This document shows, piece by piece, positions 17,201-23,705 of a stretch of DNA of 59,431 nucleotides. This DNA comes from CAYTLW01 sp964438735 (lineage in GTDB: Bacteria; Myxococcota_A; UBA9042). The position numbers and the translations under genes are program-made. Where the stretch lies: assembly GCA_964438735.1 (NCBI GenBank), contig CAYTLW010000037.1:1-59431 (forward strand), given 5' to 3'. The notes beneath the pieces were generated by a model that did no database searches, was not told the DNA's origin, and was given only the letters and a program-made list of their open reading frames with translations. How positions within the stretch are numbered: position 1 is the first letter of the stretch; every line of letters begins with the position of its first letter.

Positions 17201-19527
17201 CCGGCGACTTCGACGACGGCCTGTGGTTCGAGGCCAGCTTCGCGCCCGCGTTGGATGTGAGCAGCGAGCACCTGCCGACCATCGACGCTTCGGCCCGACT
17301 GGGGCTGGACTGGCAGGGAAGCCTGCTGCCCATCGGCCAGGTCACCACGCGCCTCGGCTGCCTGAAGAAGGCCGGCAACTCCGGCGCCGCGTTCACCGGC
17401 AAGCCCTGTTCCCCGGGCAAGGGCTACCATCTCTTCCTGGAGACCAAGGCAGGCGCCGACGGCAAGCTCACCGTGCCCCTGGGCGGCAAGGACGCGCTCG
17501 GTCTCCAGGGCCGCTTCGTGGCCAGCACGCTGGACGTGCCCTTCCGCCTGCTGGCCGAGTCCGGGCTGTCGGCGTTCGGACGCACGCTCAACAAGCAGAC
17601 CCTGCTCATCGACGGCAAAGGCATCACGGCCACGGGCAGCTTTGACCTGGGCCCGATCGGTGGCGTGGAATTCGGCACCGCGGCCTCCCTGGCGGCGACC
17701 TTCCAATGGAAGCCGGCTCGTCTGTGTGCGACCGGCAAAACGCAGGTCGATGTGCCGGTACTGGCGACCTTCAACGGCGACGTTTCGGCCTGCTTCGGCG
17801 CCAGCCCCAAGGCCGCCTTCGAGGGCACGGCCAAGGTGGGCAAGTTGGGCGCCACGTCCATCCCCATCACGGATCTGGCGGTCAGCCTGTCCACCAGCCA
17901 GGGGCTGCTCGTCAAGAAGGCGCGCCTGGTGGTACCCGCGCTCTACGACGGACAGCTGGGCGGCTGGTTCAAGACGCCCACCTCCTTCGATGTCAGCGGC
18001 ACCAGCGTGGTGGCCCCGGGCGGCGGCGCGCTGCTGCGATGGACGACCACCGCCAAGGTGCAACGAAACGGCGCCAGCGGCGGCGGCAGCCTCCTGGCCA
18101 AGCTCGACACCAGCAAGAGCCCCGTCGGCACCTGGGCCAGCGGCACCATCGCCGGCGCGTTCCAGGCCAGCGGCGGCAAGATGTACTGGGGCCTGGCGGG
18201 CAACGCCACCTTGCGTCCCGCTGGATTCAAGCTGGCCAGCGGTCGATTCTGGGCCTGCAACCCCAAGTCCACCGCCGCGGCCGGCCTGCCGCTGGAATGT
18301 AAGTACACGGCCAACAAGGGGTTTGGAGCCAAGGGTTCGATCGACGTCGGCATCGCCAAGGTGGGCGTGGCTGGCGCGCTGAAGTTCGGCACCAAGCTGG
18401 GCGGCAAGACCGTCGACCTGTTGATGTTGCAGGGAAAACTGAACGCTTCGATCTTCAAGACCTTCGGCGTCAGCGGCACCGTCTACCAGCGCCTGTCCGT
18501 TCCGGCCGTCAGCGGCTACAACGGCGTGCGCATCGCCGGCAAGATGAGCGCGCTCGGCGTGTCGCAGAACTTCAACGCCGCCCTGAGCGCCGGTTCCGAC
18601 GGTCGCCCCAAGTCGGTCTCCCTGTCGGTCTACGGCAATATCAAACCGTATTCCTCGGTGACATTGACCAGTGGCAAGGCGGCCATGACCTGGACCCCGA
18701 AGAAGACCACCGCTTCGGCGTACGGCAACATCAAAATCGGATCGGTGCTATCGACCAAAGTCAGCACCGCCATCGCGTCCAACGGCAGCCGAACCTTCAA
18801 GGGCACGACCAGTGTGCGGGTGGCCAAGCTCATGAAGCACACCACCGCCATCACGCTCAACAGCAAGGGCGCCTGGCTGAATACCACCATGAAAGCCGAC
18901 ACCTATCATGTGGACCTGAGCGGCAAGCTCTACGGGACCGTGCCGTACAACGGCAAGTTCAGCTTCGGCAGCACCGGCGGCCTCAAGCTCGGCGCCTTCC
19001 CGACCGCCTATGTGGGCAACTTCAAGTCGCACTACAGCAAGGGCATCTCCGGCACCGGTTCGGTCAACCTCAAGGTGGTCAAGATGTCGGTCGCGGCGTC
19101 GGCGAGCCCCTCGGCGTCCGGCATCAAGGTGTCTGGCTCGCAGACCTACAACTGGACGATCGGCAACTTCAACTTCCCCTATGTCAGCACGGCGGTGAAA
19201 TACGTCGCCAAATCGCTATCAGGTTGGTCCTGTTCAAGCTACTGCAAGGCCAAGGATCCAGTCTGGGGCAAGTGCGTACTCTACTGGTACAAGTGCTCCA
19301 AGAAGACCACCCACAACAGCTACAAGAAGGTGGGCGCCAAGGTCAGCTTCAGCCTGTCCGGCACCAGCTACATCTCGTCGAGCACCGTCAAGCTGAAGGC
19401 CACGGCCACATTGAACGCGGGCCCGGTCAAGGGCTCGTCCAGCACCACCTGTGGGATCGGCACCAAGCCGCAATGTTGCTTCTCCTTCCCCAGTCCGGTC
19501 GGCAAACGCTGTTTGAAGCTGTACTGA
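11269..19527 (+). CDS. giant (2,752 aa) surface lipoprotein with MopE-type metal-binding motif
   Basis: The N-terminus is a signal ending in MTAC (Cys23), followed by an Asp/Gly linker. Residues about 155-195 are Cys-rich (CWSCAASGGC, CDDGDACTSGDSC). Residues about 205-270 carry the MopE/Stigma-type acidic repeat with DKDKDGYGG, GDCDDDNPAAFPGAEETCDG and DTDCSGGDED, likely Ca2+ or metal binding. The following 2,400 residues are beta-rich, Gly/Ser/Thr/Lys-heavy and made of diverged repeats; a Cys-rich insert lies near residues 870-960 and a LamG/concanavalin-like segment near 1730-1860 (HVAIYVDGRSV, VDDLRFWNVVRS). The last 150 residues are again Cys-rich. The overall form is a filamentous surface or adhesin-like protein. 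The ribosome site is weak. The nearest upstream gene is the twin-CX3C lipoprotein, 232 bp away, with no recognisable gene between. Confidence 0.85.
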   Translation: MTLSFARLLPAALLVCALGMTACSTDGGEEANGPDAAIGPGGDDGDGHVGRTSLDALVGGESPAALPDPTVTLTIDGNTRRCAVTAATAPPAGTSIVFAFSRNGGPFAAMAATTSLSAAEPGAAKGCDLLRCRATVGDGPLAKVGESDSAHLPMADECGAGCWSCAASGGCETATDACDDGDACTSGDSCASGKCAGQGRAGQVWYADKDKDGYGGLLFSGNACGVPDAARRRSGGYVQQAGDCDDDNPAAFPGAEETCDGIDTDCSGGDEDVCADLVGDDLSDFETDEPITGDQFDVGAKATVNAGPLGDVSVEGKVSKAGKDAPVTWCMTGKVGPAGPATFQDATIEVCKDAEGNISATVVGDATFDGQSAQVDCKLTLGAKSEIVCIATGLNLLGVAGSEATVVWAADDTALTIKDAEATLDYLGQQVAVLLSGQLTPGKDSSLTMALVQPGEVQLLGAAFTGLAQQGSGTLSRSGDLVSHDLKLAAAKLNLGGDTAIPADVFSIIAKRPFGGKWTLKIAGQGVKLLPLGILQIDGQVMEDDPLCASGATGITPPGAAASAQAQVCFQAGAAPAWTLQAAIEVPPFGQANISAPWQPGNKQICLKGPTSASLPPLNAGLTKSPLLASSCLTLANKSFGAVGLLASIPLPPLGQVELSGQLQGESLCLDGDLVINIGGKPLTLAVQACTDVKLSQLKATVGATVALPPFGTLPTQATLDGKAKTLCLSATVPAKVGFAATDVSLVAGHCIAFSKDASGTTVASAGDGPGATLTVTHPGLGTFSMSGHWDADKVAGDGSKGVLCVSGALPSKAKALIPLPGVAVLASHGTTCWSKGGFDTIALGTTLRVGAANSPSSLRLLATGGLDAAGGACAAKATTSQACSALNKTWQQGLNNPAKGADPRYHWLGSSCYDSHSTHAAGCKSAGGTWKSDVAGRLELSLAPYCTKKGSSTCAWTASCDTGAGDTVCSQTWTPFAGMAAKVPQSIANLTFTQVGGYVLADKKSATLALDAVAEAGGQSGKLTLVKVAGAPLLQLDKVGAHASVDSKGSFNVALSGESDLDLSAAGLPAWSLRTVLRASISDSGASFHGLVLPTSCNGGGACVFPAFEPFAPLLGKGALSVQSEGAELAFDLAWGAAAKAALTVQMRTAGTVKLLGNAAADVSMNVRAQWPNSGAGSKPQPIVTFAAVLKSFKVGAGAFILELGATKGGAGGLKTSPIVLLASSEAVEGLAVDTDGDLSNGTEATWDIPKGLTIRTAAEITHLAELFSNITAQLDLTLEGPTKFRIRGDIQTDWPLIKPEYKIPTLHSASIKTLFVDLEVATTVILKIGGTTQLVTLDRKGGQHALTGLAEFEVDSTSSIGGTIALTGLWQEPFYVPNLAVMDMGISLKLQPAVPPVPTALGFTGTGLLHKADFDAPWPKIAKDKQNNPVGVNPDGSLMAQLPASVLTIGNSFYLDTAPSPSGFCLGATCAPLPSLLIRMDRQNLSTDDLVWAVSQMQKGLATVIDKTKTMAVFDPITGTTKTLNSPFAAIAGRFPLNKPVTLALPDDVKVDLHRALVYLSTHDQSRFGLDWPFGFRMELDASMVVPVGADKGKFKKLRLQGAMDTAGVELHGRVSPLQVLKGMDLVADPFRKAASVPGNATLELPASLAAASAQTVELAIRGPAKGGASLLSTSKGARAVRLLESSKLYAPCPSDGALAPTAPDGSKVDCSKPTPALVLELQTDNSNIPAQWRKRTVRTLRGVRRAGSWQRLAYTVNAKGHVAIYVDGRSVPLVDSADGADGIAGTLDDQARFAAPAISAVSTVAGEAVGAVDDLRFWNVVRSAEAISRYLERPAKGAHNDSTLRGWYEVDFDEVHDKIAGVVVLRDSHLPGHHGRYLGGAQPLLDKADPDLRMDLSLPVINPLAAGMGFEAGLALALPAPLATLLGTPKLHVAARMHASKSLVAGRFYTRTLTVVPIPGIGGFVLSGDGPNGKSGDFDDGLWFEASFAPALDVSSEHLPTIDASARLGLDWQGSLLPIGQVTTRLGCLKKAGNSGAAFTGKPCSPGKGYHLFLETKAGADGKLTVPLGGKDALGLQGRFVASTLDVPFRLLAESGLSAFGRTLNKQTLLIDGKGITATGSFDLGPIGGVEFGTAASLAATFQWKPARLCATGKTQVDVPVLATFNGDVSACFGASPKAAFEGTAKVGKLGATSIPITDLAVSLSTSQGLLVKKARLVVPALYDGQLGGWFKTPTSFDVSGTSVVAPGGGALLRWTTTAKVQRNGASGGGSLLAKLDTSKSPVGTWASGTIAGAFQASGGKMYWGLAGNATLRPAGFKLASGRFWACNPKSTAAAGLPLECKYTANKGFGAKGSIDVGIAKVGVAGALKFGTKLGGKTVDLLMLQGKLNASIFKTFGVSGTVYQRLSVPAVSGYNGVRIAGKMSALGVSQNFNAALSAGSDGRPKSVSLSVYGNIKPYSSVTLTSGKAAMTWTPKKTTASAYGNIKIGSVLSTKVSTAIASNGSRTFKGTTSVRVAKLMKHTTAITLNSKGAWLNTTMKADTYHVDLSGKLYGTVPYNGKFSFGSTGGLKLGAFPTAYVGNFKSHYSKGISGTGSVNLKVVKMSVAASASPSASGIKVSGSQTYNWTIGNFNFPYVSTAVKYVAKSLSGWSCSSYCKAKDPVWGKCVLYWYKCSKKTTHNSYKKVGAKVSFSLSGTSYISSSTVKLKATATLNAGPVKGSSSTTCGIGTKPQCCFSFPSPVGKRCLKLY

Positions 19528-19550
19528 TCACCCACGAGGCGGTGAGTCGA

Positions 19551-19576
19551 CACGTCAGAACTCGCGCCCTGACGTG
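19551..19576 (+). terminator. stem-loop after giant lipoprotein gene
   Basis: A perfect 8-bp inverted repeat, CACGTCAG against CTGACGTG, with a 10-base loop lies 23 bp after the stop codon of the giant gene. There is no U-tract, so it may be a factor-dependent terminator, an mRNA 3' stabiliser or a protein-binding site rather than a classic intrinsic terminator. Confidence 0.4.
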
Positions 19577-19584
19577 ATCAGACG

Positions 19585-19613
19585 TTGTCAGCGAACCCCA
19601 AAAGCGTTATCGA
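19585..19613 (+). promoter_or_regulatory. candidate sigma70-type promoter for nadB
   Basis: TTGTCA (19585-19590) and TATCGA (19608-19613) are separated by 17 bp, about 50 bp before the nadB start. The -35 matches consensus at five of six positions; the -10 is weaker. This is by eye only. Confidence 0.35.
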
Positions 19614-19663
19614 ACGGCATGTGACCGGCTGAACCCGCAGGCCGGGCCCGGGAGGAGCGCGAT

Positions 19664-21295
19664 ATGAAGAGTGCCGAGCGCGCCTACGACGCGCTGGTCA
19701 TCGGCAGCGGCATCGCCGGCATGAGCGTGGCGCTCGAGCTGGCCGATCAAGGCAGCGTCTGCCTGATCACCAAGCGCGAGCTCAACGACACCAACACCTC
19801 GCGGGCCCAGGGCGGCATCTCGGCCGTACTGGGTCATCACGACTCGTTTGAGTCGCACATTCGCGACACGCTGGTGGCCGGCGCGGGTCTGTGCCAAGAG
19901 GACGTGGTCGAGCTGGTGGTGCGTGGCGGCCCGGAAGCCATCGACAAACTGCTGGCTCGCGGGGTGGATTTCGATCGCGACGACCAGGGCGACCTCATGC
20001 TGACCCGCGAGGGCGGGCATAGCTATCGCCGGGTGGCCCACTCTCTGGACACCACCGGTGCGGCAGTGCAGGAGGCGGTGGCCCAACGGGTGCTCACCCA
20101 CCCCAACGTCGATGTGCGCGTGCGACACCACGCCGTGGACCTCATCACCCGCGGAAAGATCGCCAAGAATCGCGGCACGGGCGTACCTGGGGGTCGCGGC
20201 GATCGCGTGCTGGGCGCGTATGTGCTCGATGTGGACGAGGGCACGGTGCAGGCCTTTGCGGCCAATGTGGTCTGCCTGGCCACCGGCGGCGCCGGGCGTA
20301 CCTACCTGTACACCACCAATCCGGACATCGCGACCGGCGACGGCGTCGCCATGGCCTACCGCGCCGGGGCGCGCATCGCCAACATGGAGTTCTTCCAGTT
20401 CCACCCGACGTTGCTCTACCACCCCGCCGAGCGCCACTTCCTGGTCTCAGAGGCCCTTCGGGGTGAGGGCGGCATCCTGCGCAACGCCAATGGCGAGCCC
20501 TTCATGCCGCGCTACCACGAGCTGGCAGACCTGGCACCTCGTGACATCGTCGCCCGGGCCATCGACAGCGAGCTCAAGACGCGCGGCGACGAGAGCGTCT
20601 TCCTGGACATGACCCACCTCGAGGCCGACTTCCTGGCCGAGCGCTTCCCGAACATTCACGCCACCTGCAGCGGCGTCGGCATCGACATGTGCGTTCAGCC
20701 CATCCCGGTGGTGCCGGCGGCCCACTACATGTGCGGCGGGGTACTCACCGACGACGTGGGGCGGACCAATATCGAGGGGCTCGTCGCCGTCGGCGAGGTC
20801 GCGTGCACGGGTCTGCATGGGGCCAATCGACTGGCATCCAATTCGTTGTTGGAAGGCGCGGTCTTCGCCGACCGGGCCGCCGAGGCTGCCCGACAGGTCA
20901 TCGCCGGCAAGGACGGACCGCCCGACCTGGACCTGCCCGACTGGGATACAGGCGACGCCCGCAGCCACGACGAAGCCGTGGTGATGAACCATAGCTGGGA
21001 CGAGATCCGCCGACTGATGTGGAATTACGTCGGCATCGTGCGCAGTACGCGCCGCCTCAAGCGCGCCCGCCGGCGCCTGGATCTGCTCTACAACGAGGTT
21101 CGGGAGGAGTACTGGCGATTCCTGCTGACGCCGGAGCTGGTCGAGCTGCGCAATCTCTGCCAGGTCGCCAGGCTCATCGTCGACAGCGCCCTGATGCGGC
21201 ACGAGTCACGGGGCTTGCACTACAGCCTCGACCACCCCGAGACGGACGACAACTGGCTGCACGATACGGTTGTGCGCAAGCCCGCAGGACGGTAG
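19664..21295 (+). CDS. nadB: L-aspartate oxidase
   Basis: The product is 543 aa, the usual length for NadB. It oxidises L-aspartate to iminoaspartate, the first step of de novo NAD synthesis in the cytosol, using FAD. Visible signatures are the N-terminal dinucleotide fold ALVIGSGIAGMSVALELA, the flavin contact TSRAQGGISA, the second FAD segment ATGGAGRTYLYTTNP, the substrate region EFFQFHPT, the GGVLTDDVGRTNIEGL stretch shared with succinate dehydrogenase flavoproteins, and GLHGANRLASNSLLEG near the C-terminus. A GGAGGAG site precedes the ATG. Neither nadA nor nadC is in the window, so the pathway is not clustered here. The alternative of a fumarate reductase flavoprotein is less likely given the NadB-like C-terminal helical domain. 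Confidence 0.95.
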   Translation: MKSAERAYDALVIGSGIAGMSVALELADQGSVCLITKRELNDTNTSRAQGGISAVLGHHDSFESHIRDTLVAGAGLCQEDVVELVVRGGPEAIDKLLARGVDFDRDDQGDLMLTREGGHSYRRVAHSLDTTGAAVQEAVAQRVLTHPNVDVRVRHHAVDLITRGKIAKNRGTGVPGGRGDRVLGAYVLDVDEGTVQAFAANVVCLATGGAGRTYLYTTNPDIATGDGVAMAYRAGARIANMEFFQFHPTLLYHPAERHFLVSEALRGEGGILRNANGEPFMPRYHELADLAPRDIVARAIDSELKTRGDESVFLDMTHLEADFLAERFPNIHATCSGVGIDMCVQPIPVVPAAHYMCGGVLTDDVGRTNIEGLVAVGEVACTGLHGANRLASNSLLEGAVFADRAAEAARQVIAGKDGPPDLDLPDWDTGDARSHDEAVVMNHSWDEIRRLMWNYVGIVRSTRRLKRARRRLDLLYNEVREEYWRFLLTPELVELRNLCQVARLIVDSALMRHESRGLHYSLDHPETDDNWLHDTVVRKPAGR

Positions 21296-21326
21296 GCGGA
21301 AGTCGGTCGGCGGTCGGCGAGGCCCC

Positions 21327-21638
21327 TCAGCCCGCGTCGACCACCTCGCGGGCCCACGCGGCGTAGGATGGCGAAGCGTGGTCCACCGGCAGGGCCAGGA
21401 TCTCCGGCACATCGTAGGGATGCACCTCGGCCAGGGCCGCCACGCAGCGCTGCAGACCTTCGACCGGCACCTTGATCAGCAGCAGATGCTCCGAATCGCG
21501 CTGCACGGCCCCTTCCCAGCGATAGGTGCTGATGGCCCCTGGCAGGATGCTGACGCAGGCGGCCACCTGGCGCTCCACCAGGGCGGAGGCGATCTCGTCG
21601 GCTTTATCCGCCGGGCAGCTGCTGAGGATGACGCGCAT
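21327..21638 (-). CDS. cutA: CutA1 divalent-cation tolerance protein
   Basis: The product is 103 aa, typical of CutA1, a trimeric ferredoxin-like-fold protein. Family segments visible are ILSSCPADKADEIASALVE, AACVSILPGAISTYRWEG, EHLLLIKV and EVHPYDVPEILALPV. The start at 21638 is preceded by AAGGAGAG; the longer upstream frame overlaps the isomerase gene and has no protein character. It lies 32 bp downstream of the enoyl-CoA isomerase gene on the same strand and converges with nadB. Copper-tolerance phenotypes named the family, but its biochemical role remains unclear. Confidence 0.95.
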   Translation of the reverse strand: MRVILSSCPADKADEIASALVERQVAACVSILPGAISTYRWEGAVQRDSEHLLLIKVPVEGLQRCVAALAEVHPYDVPEILALPVDHASPSYAAWAREVVDAG

Positions 21639-21670
21639 GTGGACTCTCCTTGGACGATCGGTCGTCGGGA

Positions 21671-22441
21671 TCAGTGCACGGCGCCGCCGAGTTTGTCGAC
21701 CAGGGCGCCCATCACGGCCCGACATTCGGCGCCAAACCAGTTGTCCAGCAACACGTCTGTATCCCGCTCGGCCCGCTGGATCATGGTCGCCAGGCGATCG
21801 CCCCGCGCGGCGGCTTTGGTCCCCCGACGGGCGTTGGCTGGAGCGGTCAAGCGGCTCGCGATTTCGGCGTTGCAGGCACCCATGACGGCGTCTGGGGCGA
21901 CCACTGCGTCCACCATGCCGACGGCAAGCGCCTCCCTCGGCGACAACATGGCGCCCAGCCCCAGCAGGCGCTCGGCGTGCCGTCGCCCGATCAATGAGAT
22001 GGCCCAGTCCGTCAGCCAGTAGGGCACCGGCAGCCCCACGCGGACCTCGTTGAGGCCGATCTTGAAGGGCGCCTCGGCCATGATTCGGTGATCGCATGTC
22101 AAGGCGAAGACGCAGCCGCCCGCCGGGGCATGACCCTCGATGGCGGCGACGACGATGAGCGGACTGCCCGCCAGCCGGCGAAAGGTCTCACAGAAGAGCA
22201 TCCAGAAGACCTGCATCTGCTCGCGGGGCAGCGGGTAGAGCGCCCGGATGTCCAGACCCGCCGAAAAGACGCCATCGGCGCCGGCCAGGATCATGGCGTC
22301 GACGCTGTCGTCGGCCTCCAGCTCGTCGAGCGCGGCGATGATCTCACGACACATGGCGTCGTTGATGGCGTTCACCGGCGGCCGATTCATGCGCAACGTA
22401 GCGACCGGCCCGACCCGCTCCACGGTGATAGTTGACCTCAT
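21671..22441 (-). CDS. enoyl-CoA hydratase/isomerase, Delta3-Delta2-enoyl-CoA isomerase type
   Basis: The product is 256 aa with a crotonase fold. The segment FSAGLDIRALYPL and the oxyanion-hole region GHAPAGGCVFALTCDHRIMA closely follow mitochondrial-type dodecenoyl-CoA isomerase (ECI1) rather than classical enoyl-CoA hydratase, which has a Glu pair in this region. The following IGLNEVRVGLPVPYWL also fits the isomerase branch. Such enzymes shift the double bond of 3-enoyl-CoA to the 2-trans position during beta-oxidation of unsaturated fatty acids. An AGGAGGG site lies upstream of the ATG. It is divergent from the APH-type kinase and is followed by cutA. Confidence 0.85.
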   Translation of the reverse strand: MRSTITVERVGPVATLRMNRPPVNAINDAMCREIIAALDELEADDSVDAMILAGADGVFSAGLDIRALYPLPREQMQVFWMLFCETFRRLAGSPLIVVAAIEGHAPAGGCVFALTCDHRIMAEAPFKIGLNEVRVGLPVPYWLTDWAISLIGRRHAERLLGLGAMLSPREALAVGMVDAVVAPDAVMGACNAEIASRLTAPANARRGTKAAARGDRLATMIQRAERDTDVLLDNWFGAECRAVMGALVDKLGGAVH

Positions 22442-22581
22442 GGGCGCCCTCCTGCGGCGGATCCGCCAACCGCGGGAGCATCCTACAGGCAGTTCTTCTT
22501 GTCGCGAAGGTTGTCTGGACAGTCCGCCAGGACCCGCCGACCATGGCCTCCCGTCGCCGCTCCCGCCCCAGGTGAAAGATC

Positions 22582-23658
22582 GTGCCCGTTGACCTTCGCC
22601 CCGTCCTGAGCCGCTACCCCCACCTGCACGACGACGCCGGCCAGCGCCTGCCGATGGCGCCAGCGGACCTGGCGACGCAGCCCCTCGCTGGCGGTCTCAT
22701 CAACGACACCTTCGCGGTCGGCGACAGCCACGTGCTGCAGCGTCTGCACAGCATCTTCCGGGCCGAGGTGAACCTCGACATCGCGGCCCTGGTCGGCCCC
22801 CTGCGCGCCGCGGGGCTCAAGGTGCCGAATATCATGCGCGCCGATGACGGGCTGCCCTATGTCGTGTTGCCCGCGGAGGAGAGCGCCGACCTGGCCGGTG
22901 TCTGGCGCATCCTCACTCGGCTCCCCGGCCGGACCCTGCATCGCCTGAGCGGTCCGGCGCAGGCCGGCAGCGCCGCGCGCCTGGTGGCCGGATTCCACTC
23001 CGCCCTGGCCCATGTGCAGCACGACTTCGCCTTCACCCGACCCGGCGCCCACGACACCGCCGCCCACATGGCGACCCTGACCCGGGCAGTGGATGAACAT
23101 GGCGCTCATCGGCTGCACGATCGGGTGGCGCCGCTGGCCGCGGAGATCCTCGACCACTGGCGGTCGCTGGACGTACCCACGGGCCTGCCGCTGCGAATCG
23201 GTCACGGCGACCTCAAGGTCAGCAACCTGCTCTTCGACCCGGCGGGCGAGGCCACAGCGGTCATCGATCTCGACACCATGGCCTGGCTGACCCTGGACGT
23301 GGAGATGGGCGATGCCCTGCGTTCGTGGTGCAACCGGGCCGAGGAGCACGCACCGACCGCCCGCCTGGACGCCGAGGTGCTGGCCGCTGCGGTACAGGCC
23401 TACGTGCAACAGGCTCGACCCTGGCTGCAGGATACTGAGGTGGCCGCCCTGGTGCCGGGCCTGCTGCGCATCTCGCTGGAGTTGAGCGCCCGCTTCACCG
23501 CCGACGCGCTGGCCGAAAACTACTTCGGCTGGAGTCCAGCCGTGGCGCCGACCCGAGGCGAACACAACCTGCTACGCGCCAGCAATCAACTGGCCCTCTT
23601 CCGCCAGGTAGAATCAGCCAGAAGCACCCTGGACAGCGCGGTGGCCGCAGCCCGCTGA
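22582..23658 (+). CDS. APH-fold phosphotransferase, NahK-like sugar kinase
   Basis: The product is 358 aa from a GTG start. The N-lobe segment GGLINDTFAVGDSHVLQRLH resembles the GHINDT...YILQR stretch of N-acetylhexosamine 1-kinase-like proteins. The catalytic loop HGDLKVSNLLFD (His208, Asp210) and the metal-binding IDLDT (Asp229, Asp231) are the Brenner and DFG-equivalent motifs of the APH/choline kinase fold. The likely reaction is ATP-dependent phosphorylation of a sugar or amino sugar; antibiotic resistance is less likely from the NahK-like N-lobe. The gene stands alone between two minus-strand genes, divergent from the isomerase (140-bp gap) and converging with the DUF2330 gene. Confidence 0.8.
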   Translation: MPVDLRPVLSRYPHLHDDAGQRLPMAPADLATQPLAGGLINDTFAVGDSHVLQRLHSIFRAEVNLDIAALVGPLRAAGLKVPNIMRADDGLPYVVLPAEESADLAGVWRILTRLPGRTLHRLSGPAQAGSAARLVAGFHSALAHVQHDFAFTRPGAHDTAAHMATLTRAVDEHGAHRLHDRVAPLAAEILDHWRSLDVPTGLPLRIGHGDLKVSNLLFDPAGEATAVIDLDTMAWLTLDVEMGDALRSWCNRAEEHAPTARLDAEVLAAAVQAYVQQARPWLQDTEVAALVPGLLRISLELSARFTADALAENYFGWSPAVAPTRGEHNLLRASNQLALFRQVESARSTLDSAVAAAR

Positions 23659-23705
23659 CGTGCGCAGGACTCAGCCGACACCCGAACCCTCACCCTCACC
23701 CCAAA

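Noticed and set aside
14845..18063. Antisense open frame of 1,072 codons within the giant lipoprotein gene
   Set aside because: It is a GC-rich shadow frame: no ribosome site, His/Gln/Gly/Arg-skewed composition, and the opposite frame has a signal peptide and recognisable motifs.
22582..23658. Aminoglycoside resistance gene
   Set aside because: The fold is shared, but the N-lobe resembles NahK-like sugar kinases and the context is metabolic.
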